This document shows, piece by piece, positions 60,597 through 64,000 of a stretch of DNA of 64,000 nt (the first letter of the stretch is position 1; each line of letters opens with the position of its first letter). The stretch covers positions 115,513-179,512 of the forward strand of contig JAUHZO010000010.1 in assembly GCA_030425925.1 (NCBI GenBank). The letters run 5' to 3'. Position numbers and translations under genes: made by a program. Below the pieces are notes generated by a model. It ran no database searches and had not been told where the DNA came from. It worked only from the letters and a program-made list of their open reading frames with translations. Source of the DNA: Alphaproteobacteria bacterium (GTDB taxonomy: Bacteria > Pseudomonadota > Alphaproteobacteria > Rhodobacterales > Rhodobacteraceae).

Positions 60597-62360
60597 TCAT
60601 GGCGCCGCCACCAGCGTTTCGGGCGCGCCTGCAGGCAGGATCGTCTCGCCCGGGCGCACGATGCTGAACGTCACCGCCTCCCGCGTCACCTCCAGCGCGC
60701 CGCCGAGATGCCGCGCCACGGTAAAATCGCTGGCTTCGAGCCCGCCATCGTCGGGGAAATCCTCGCGGTAATGCGCCCCGCGCGAATTCTCGCGCGCCAG
60801 GGCCGCGCGGGCGATGACTTCGGAAATGTCGCACAGCGACCGCAGGTTCAGCCAGTCATGCCAGGTCAGGTTGAAGGCCAGCTCATCCGCCGCAACGCCG
60901 ACCTCCATCATCTCGGCCGAGATCCCGGCGATCCCGGCCAGCCCGGTTTCGAGCCCGGCCCGCGTGCGCATCACGCCGACATGATCCCACATCACGTCCT
61001 GCAGCCGCGTCCGCAGCGGCTGCACCAGCCCCGGCTTGCGCCCCAGGGGATGAAGCGCGCGCGCCATCTCGGCGTCGAGCACGGCCGGATCGGGATCGCG
61101 CAGCGCCGTCATGCCGCGCAGATCCGCCGCCATCACGTCGCCGGCCACGCCGCCAAAGACCGTCGAGTTCGCCACCCCGTTGCCGCCCAGCCGGTTGGAA
61201 CCATGCGCTCCGCCCGCATCCTCGCCCGCCACGTACAGCCCTTCCAGCGCCGTCCGCGTGTCCACGTCCACAACCACGCCGCCCATGAAGTAATGCGCCG
61301 TCGGCACCACCTCGACACGGCCGCCAGCGAGGTCGAAACCGCAATCGGCGCAGCGCTTGACCATGCCGCGGAACTTCCGCGCCACGTTCTCGGGGCCCAG
61401 ATGCGCCATCGACAGGAACACCCCCTCCTGGTCGGGATGAGTGTTCCTGCGCATCTCGGCATAGATGGCGCGGCTGACCACGTCGCGGGTGGCGCGCTCT
61501 CCCTTTACGTCGTAGTCGAACATGAAGCGCTGCCCGGCATGGTTCAGAAGCTGCCCGCCGGCCCCGCGCAGGCCCTCCTCCAGCACCGTGCCGGTCATCC
61601 GCGTGTGCCGCCCGGCCAGCAGGCCGGTGGGATGGAACTGTACCATCTCCATGTCGCGCAGCGGCAGGCCCAGGCGCAGCGCCATGGCCAGCCCGTCCAT
61701 CGTCTTGTCGCCCGACGGCGTGTGATAGCGGTACATGGTCGGCCCGCCGCCGGTGGCCATCAGCACGGCCCGCGCCCGCACGAACCGGAACCGGCCGGTG
61801 CGCATGTCGATCATCAGCACCCCGGCCAGCGCCGCGCCGTCGCGGGTGGGGATCAGCCCGATGGCGCGGTGATCCTCCAGCTTGTCGACGCCGCGCGCCA
61901 GAACCTGTTCCATCAGCCGGTTGATGATCTCGATACCGGTGAGGTCCCCCTTGTGCACGGTGCGGTCGGCGGTCTGCCCGGCAAAGGCCTTCTGATGCAG
62001 CGTGCCGTCCGGGTTGCGATCGAAAAAGCAGCCAACCTCGTTTTCCAGCTCGCGGATGCGTTCGGGGGCGGTGCTGCACAGCCGCCACGCCATGTCCTGA
62101 TCCGGCAGCCACTTGCCGCCGATGATGGTGTCCATGAAATGCCGCTCGACCGTGTCGCCGCCCCCCAGCGCGACGTTGTAGCCGCCCTGGACCATGCGCG
62201 TGCAGCCGCATTTGCCCACCAGCCCCTTGACCGCCAGCGTTACCCGCGTGCCGCCGGGCGCGGCCTTGAGCGCGTGCAGCGCCCCCACAAGCCCGGCCCC
62301 GCCCGACCCAAGGATCAGGATGTCGGTGTCGTGGCGGTCGATCTCGCCGGTCCGGGCCAT
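60597..62360 (-). CDS. Succinate dehydrogenase/fumarate reductase flavoprotein subunit
   Basis: 587 residues. The FAD loop is ILGSGGAGLVGALHALKAA (16-34). Active-site regions are conserved: QFHPTGLLAG, EEGLRGAGGQLLN, RDVVSRAI, PTAHYFMGGV and GSNRLGGNGVANS. The segment that normally carries the flavin-linking His (SHTxxAQGG) reads CGCTRMVQGG, with Cys53 at the His position, so the FAD may not be bound in the usual 8-alpha-N3-histidyl way. The other three subunits are encoded just upstream and fumarase just downstream. It is one component of a membrane complex that interconverts succinate and fumarate, or a close analogue of these acids. Confidence 0.9.
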   Translation of the reverse strand: MARTGEIDRHDTDILILGSGGAGLVGALHALKAAPGGTRVTLAVKGLVGKCGCTRMVQGGYNVALGGGDTVERHFMDTIIGGKWLPDQDMAWRLCSTAPERIRELENEVGCFFDRNPDGTLHQKAFAGQTADRTVHKGDLTGIEIINRLMEQVLARGVDKLEDHRAIGLIPTRDGAALAGVLMIDMRTGRFRFVRARAVLMATGGGPTMYRYHTPSGDKTMDGLAMALRLGLPLRDMEMVQFHPTGLLAGRHTRMTGTVLEEGLRGAGGQLLNHAGQRFMFDYDVKGERATRDVVSRAIYAEMRRNTHPDQEGVFLSMAHLGPENVARKFRGMVKRCADCGFDLAGGRVEVVPTAHYFMGGVVVDVDTRTALEGLYVAGEDAGGAHGSNRLGGNGVANSTVFGGVAGDVMAADLRGMTALRDPDPAVLDAEMARALHPLGRKPGLVQPLRTRLQDVMWDHVGVMRTRAGLETGLAGIAGISAEMMEVGVAADELAFNLTWHDWLNLRSLCDISEVIARAALARENSRGAHYREDFPDDGGLEASDFTVARHLGGALEVTREAVTFSIVRPGETILPAGAPETLVAAP

Positions 62361-62701
62361 CAGATCACCTGCAGCAGAAAGGTCATGGCCACGCCGAACG
62401 ACCCGGCCAGGGCCAGGGCCGCGGCGGTCTTGTGTGGCGCGCGCCAGGGCAGGAATTCCAGCGCCAGCAGCCGCAGGCCTCCAAAGGCATGCACCGCCAG
62501 CAGGAAGACCAGCCCGAATTCCGCAAGTTTCACCAGCGGGTGCGCGGCAAACGCCAGAAAGCCGTCCAGCATGGCGGGATCGGTCAGCGCCAGGCCCAGC
62601 ACCCAGAAATGCACCGGCAGGAACAGCGCCAGCGCCAGACCGGACAGCCGGTGCAGGACATGGGCCAGCCAGAGCGGATGCGACCGGGCCAGCGTCTTCA
62701 T
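62360..62701 (-). CDS. Succinate dehydrogenase cytochrome b556-type anchor (SdhC-like)
   Basis: 113 residues from ATG 62699-62701 (MKTLARSHPLWLAHVLHRLSG). Three hydrophobic helices are visible. HRLSG near residue 20 matches the quinone-site motif of SdhC. The His in FLLAVHAFGGLRLL is a likely haem ligand. It anchors the FAD/Fe-S subunits to the inner membrane. It overlaps the flavoprotein start by one base and the neighbouring anchor by four. Confidence 0.85.
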   Translation of the reverse strand: MKTLARSHPLWLAHVLHRLSGLALALFLPVHFWVLGLALTDPAMLDGFLAFAAHPLVKLAEFGLVFLLAVHAFGGLRLLALEFLPWRAPHKTAAALALAGSFGVAMTFLLQVI

Positions 62702-63030
62702 GCCACCACCACCGCGATCACCGCGCGCATCCCCAGCCCCAGCAGGACCAGCCCGAGGCCCAGGGTCAGCCCGCCCAGAACCCGCCCGCGCAGGCCCAGC
62801 CATTCATGCGCGATGACGCGCAGGCCGATGGCTCCATGCACCGAGGCCGCAACCACGAAGCCGCCATAGAACAGCATCCAGAACGGCGATCCCTGCGTGC
62901 GCGACAGGATCTCGGCCGCCGTCAGCCCGCCCTGCACCGCCCAGACGATCACCGCCAGATGCACAAGCACGAAAGGCACCATCAAGAGCGCCGTGATGCG
63001 TTGCGCCAGGTACAGCCGGACATCCAGCAT
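62698..63030 (-). CDS. Succinate dehydrogenase hydrophobic anchor (SdhD-like)
   Basis: 110 residues with three helices. It begins MLDVRLYLAQRITALLMVPFVLVHLAVIVW; QRITA is the SdhD-type motif and His24 may bind haem. GGFVVAASVHGAIGLRVIAHEW follows. It partners the SdhC-like protein to form the membrane anchor and quinone site. It is encoded between the Fe-S subunit (one-base overlap) and the other anchor (ATGA overlap). Confidence 0.85.
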   Translation of the reverse strand: MLDVRLYLAQRITALLMVPFVLVHLAVIVWAVQGGLTAAEILSRTQGSPFWMLFYGGFVVAASVHGAIGLRVIAHEWLGLRGRVLGGLTLGLGLVLLGLGMRAVIAVVVA

Positions 63031-63770
63031 CAGCCGCGCCTCCAGACCCGCCGGGCGCTGGCGCGCTTGAGCCCCGCGATGGCGGTCATCGGGTCAAGCT
63101 CGTTCGGGCAGCGCAGCGTGCACGATCCGATGGAATGGCAGTTGTGACAGCCGCCAAAACCGCTGACGGCATCGAGGATCGCCTCGTGCCCGCCATCGCG
63201 GTCGTCGTTCAGCAGCGTCCAGGCGCGCTGCAGCGCCGCCGGTCCCAGATAGTCGGGATTGTGCGCCACCGTATCGCAGGCGGCATAACAGACGGCGCAG
63301 TTGATGCATTCGATCCCGGCATTGGCGACCTCGCGCGCGGCGCTGTCGGGCCGCACCGGGCTGGGCGCGTCGGCGCGGGTGGCGGTGGGGTGATGGTGCG
63401 CCCCGGCGGCAACCCATTTGTCGAAGAACGGGGCCATGTCCACCGCAAGATCCTTGATCACCGGCAGGTTCGCCAGCGGTCCGATCTCGATCCGGCCCCC
63501 GTCCCTGCCCCCGTTCCTGCCTCTGTCGACGACCTTCTGCACATGGGTCCGGCAGGTCCAGCGCGGCACGCCGTTCACCATCATCGCACAGGACCCGCAC
63601 ATGCCGACCCTGCAGGCAAAGCGGTAGCTGAGCGTCGGATCGGCGTTCTGCTGGATCCAGCTCACCACGTCGAGCACGGTCTGGTTGGCCTCCGAAGGTA
63701 CCTCGAACCGCTCTGCCCGCCGGGCCCCTGCCGTCCCGCGATGGACCGTCACCTGCAAGACCGCTGCCAT
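63030..63770 (-). CDS. Succinate dehydrogenase/fumarate reductase iron-sulfur subunit
   Basis: 246 residues. The N-terminal ferredoxin-type 2Fe-2S site uses Cys53, 58, 61 and 73 (CRVGMCGSC, WTC). The C-domain has CINCAVCYAAC (155-165) and CHNCHSIGSCTLRCP (208-222) for the 4Fe-4S and 3Fe-4S clusters. The extra Cys208 just before CHSIGSC is not usual. It carries electrons from FAD to quinone. The start at 63768-63770 follows GGGGAGCGGCGACGCAAC. It is the first gene after the TRAP permease. Confidence 0.92.
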   Translation of the reverse strand: MAAVLQVTVHRGTAGARRAERFEVPSEANQTVLDVVSWIQQNADPTLSYRFACRVGMCGSCAMMVNGVPRWTCRTHVQKVVDRGRNGGRDGGRIEIGPLANLPVIKDLAVDMAPFFDKWVAAGAHHHPTATRADAPSPVRPDSAAREVANAGIECINCAVCYAACDTVAHNPDYLGPAALQRAWTLLNDDRDGGHEAILDAVSGFGGCHNCHSIGSCTLRCPNELDPMTAIAGLKRASARRVWRRG

Positions 63771-63792
63771 GTTGCGTCGCCGCTCCCCTTGT

Positions 63793-63805
63793 CTGTCCCT
63801 GACAG
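63793..63805. promoter_or_regulatory. Palindrome upstream of the dehydrogenase genes
   Basis: CTGTC-CCT-GACAG sits in the 106-bp spacer between the TRAP permease stop and the Fe-S subunit start, 23 bases before that start. A second inverted repeat, CCCTT/AAGGG, is at 63845-63859. These may mark an internal promoter or operator, or a weak terminator. Confidence 0.3.
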
Positions 63806-63876
63806 TACTGAAAGAAGCTGCAACATAAAAGGCAGGAATCTTTTCCCTTAATGAAAGGGTGACTTACAGATCTCCC

Positions 63877-64000
63877 TCAATTCCCATAGGCATAGGCCGG
63901 GAGCCATGTCACGAGTTCGGGCCAGGTGAAGACGATGGCGAGGCCGAGGAGTTGCAGGATCACGAAGGGGATGACGCCCCGGTAGATGTGGCCCAGGGTG
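63877..64000 (-). CDS. TRAP transporter large permease (DctM-like), C-terminal fragment
   Basis: Only the last 40 codons are inside the window; the gene enters from the right edge. The visible end TLGHIYRGVIPFVILQLLG followed by LAIVFTWPELVTWLP matches the final helix of DctM-type permeases of TRAP dicarboxylate transporters, where YRG(V/I)xPF is typical. It is encoded upstream of the succinate dehydrogenase-like genes in the same direction, so it probably brings in the acid that the cluster oxidises. Confidence 0.75.
   Translation of the reverse strand, partial: TLGHIYRGVIPFVILQLLGLAIVFTWPELVTWLPAYAYGN

Noticed and set aside
59538..62816. Very long plus-strand open frame (over 1000 codons) opposite the dehydrogenase and fumarase genes
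   Set aside because: It mirrors the codon bias of the real minus-strand genes, is rich in His, Arg, Gly and Pro without domain sequence, and crosses several true gene boundaries.

Overview
The window looks like chromosomal DNA of a high-GC alphaproteobacterium, most likely a Rhodobacteraceae (roseobacter-type) species. The basis is the very high GC content, the acpP-fabG-fabD and rpsF-rpsR-rplI blocks, an alphaproteobacterial MazG, an arginase/ornithine cyclodeaminase pair with an Lrp-type regulator, an mmsA-centred valine pathway, and many ABC, TTT and TRAP uptake systems. I see no phage, insertion sequence, integrase or CRISPR array. Two genes are cut by the window edges: an M20 amidohydrolase at the left and a TRAP large permease at the right.

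Region 1 (about 1-31.4 kb) is mostly housekeeping. It holds mazG, a divergent HisA-like barrel, acpP/fabG/fabD, the S6-S18-L9 ribosomal operon, an XRE regulator, a soluble PAS chemoreceptor, trigger factor, a TPR-methyltransferase, tRNA-Leu(CAA), ExoD-like and DsbB membrane proteins, and arginine catabolism (Lrp, arginase, ocd). These are followed by gap with a translationally coupled sulfotransferase, coaD, a CBS protein, the valine genes and uvrA. In the valine block, mmsA is followed after a 665-bp gap by a small unknown gene and a glycosyltransferase whose start appears frameshifted, then by an acyl-CoA dehydrogenase. Next comes one unbroken 637-codon frame that joins 3-hydroxyisobutyryl-CoA hydrolase to 3-hydroxyisobutyrate dehydrogenase.

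Region 2 (about 31.5-55 kb) is accessory catabolism. A tightly overlapping minus-strand unit of ten genes runs from an XRE-cupin regulator through a Tat-type solute-binding protein, two permeases and two ATPases of a peptide/opine-type ABC importer, to two CocE/NonD (S15-like) hydrolases, an alpha/beta hydrolase and an M81 (MlrC-like) metallopeptidase. Divergent from the regulator, a plus-strand set encodes a third CocE/NonD hydrolase, a flavin/Fe-S demethylase-like oxidoreductase, a ProC-like NAD(P)-binding protein and a non-pyrrolysine MttB-family methyltransferase. I infer uptake of an ester- or amide-linked, N-methylated compound, its hydrolysis, then demethylation. A tripartite tricarboxylate transporter with a divergent LysR gene, a TauE/SafE permease and a GST follow.

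Region 3 (about 56-64 kb, minus strand) looks like a dicarboxylate-oxidation locus. A TRAP transporter is followed by a four-subunit succinate dehydrogenase/fumarate reductase, a two-subunit class I fumarase, a Mo-cofactor sulfite-oxidase-family protein and a ThDP-dependent enzyme. The flavoprotein subunit has Cys where the flavin-linking His normally sits. The intergenic spaces here carry a 24-bp tandem repeat and a pair of perfect 10-bp hairpins.

All calls come from reading motifs, lengths, ribosome-binding sites and gene order by eye. No database search was possible, so substrate-level statements are inference.
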